From Roseobacter sp. (GTDB lineage: Bacteria > Pseudomonadota > Alphaproteobacteria > Rhodobacterales > Rhodobacteraceae), in contig JAGXHB010000111.1 of NCBI GenBank assembly GCA_024636425.1, forward strand, positions 1-6,641: a stretch of DNA of 6,641 nt. Direction: 5' to 3'. The notes under the pieces were generated by a model, which saw only the letters and a program-made list of their open reading frames with translations, was not told where the DNA came from and made no database searches. Within the stretch, counting starts at the first letter, position 1. Each line of letters starts with the position of its first letter. Made by a program: the position numbers and the translations under genes. Positions 6,429-6,641 of this stretch are shown here, piece after piece.

Positions 6429-6641
6429 ATGCATGGTCTGATCAATCTGTGCATTCAGAACTTTGTCTGCGACACGCTGGGCCATTCCGTTTGGGCCGAC
6501 ATCATTTATCGCGCCGATGCGCCGGAACCAGAGTTCGAAGCAATGCTGATCTATGAGGACGCGCTCACGACACGGCTTCTGGACAGTGTGGCGGTGGTGA
6601 CCGGCAGACGAACCGCTGACCTGCTGGAGGATCTGGGGGCC
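6429..6641 (+). CDS. H-NOX (heme NO/O2-binding, HNOB) domain protein, N-terminal part only
   Basis: Bacterial H-NOX proteins are cytoplasmic heme sensors of nitric oxide or oxygen that usually act on a partner diguanylate cyclase, histidine kinase or chemoreceptor. The 71 codons before the right edge give the typical N-terminal helical subdomain: MHGLINLCIQNFVCDTLGH, then a Trp (W22), an acidic stretch PEPEFEAMLIYEDALTTRLL and a helix TGRRTADLLEDLGA. This matches the small stand-alone H-NOX proteins I know from Rhodobacterales, which are about 180-200 residues. The proximal heme-ligand histidine (around residue 100) and the YxSxR porphyrin-binding motif lie beyond the window, so heme binding cannot be confirmed here. 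The start ATG 6429 follows GAGGGG at a 6-base spacing. The gap of 146 bases after the methyltransferase gene suggests its own promoter. Confidence 0.85.
   Translation, partial: MHGLINLCIQNFVCDTLGHSVWADIIYRADAPEPEFEAMLIYEDALTTRLLDSVAVVTGRRTADLLEDLGA

Overview
The window looks like chromosomal DNA of an alphaproteobacterium, most likely a Rhodobacteraceae (Roseobacter-group) species. The grounds are the high GC content, short gaps, sparse Shine-Dalgarno (SD) use, and protein families whose variants I recognise from that group: a thiamine pyrophosphokinase with a GDFDS motif, a DUF3572 protein, a non-pyrrolysine MttB-like methyltransferase and a small H-NOX protein. No tRNA, rRNA, CRISPR array, insertion sequence or phage gene is visible, and no gap without a gene exceeds 300 bases.

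Layout: (1) 1-371, minus strand, the 5' part of a conserved protein of unknown function, running off the left edge. (2) 509-1204, plus strand, thiN, the last step of thiamine diphosphate synthesis by salvage; it collides tail to tail with (3) 1134-2060, minus strand, an EamA/DMT-family ten-helix transporter. (4) 2162-3547, minus strand, a PleD-like REC-REC-GGEEF diguanylate cyclase whose first receiver has lost its phosphoacceptor aspartate. (5) A divergent intergenic region of about 100 bp. (6) 3647-3928 and 3925-4626, plus strand, a DUF3572 protein and a Gph-like HAD phosphatase sharing an ATGA stop/start overlap. (7) 4720-6282, plus strand, an MttB/MtgB-like trimethylamine/betaine methyltransferase family protein. 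(8) 6429-6641, plus strand, the N-terminal part of a heme NO/O2-binding (H-NOX) protein, cut by the right edge.

The genes do not form one obvious pathway. The convincing co-transcribed pair is DUF3572-HAD. The most interesting features are signalling-related. The diguanylate cyclase keeps a complete catalytic site and c-di-GMP inhibition site, but its receiver should not be phosphorylatable in the usual way. An H-NOX sensor, a class known elsewhere to control diguanylate cyclases and histidine kinases, starts 2.9 kb away, behind a leader with two small inverted repeats and a hairpin that overlaps its ribosome binding site. I see no clear evidence of a wholly undescribed system; the notable points are variations on known families.
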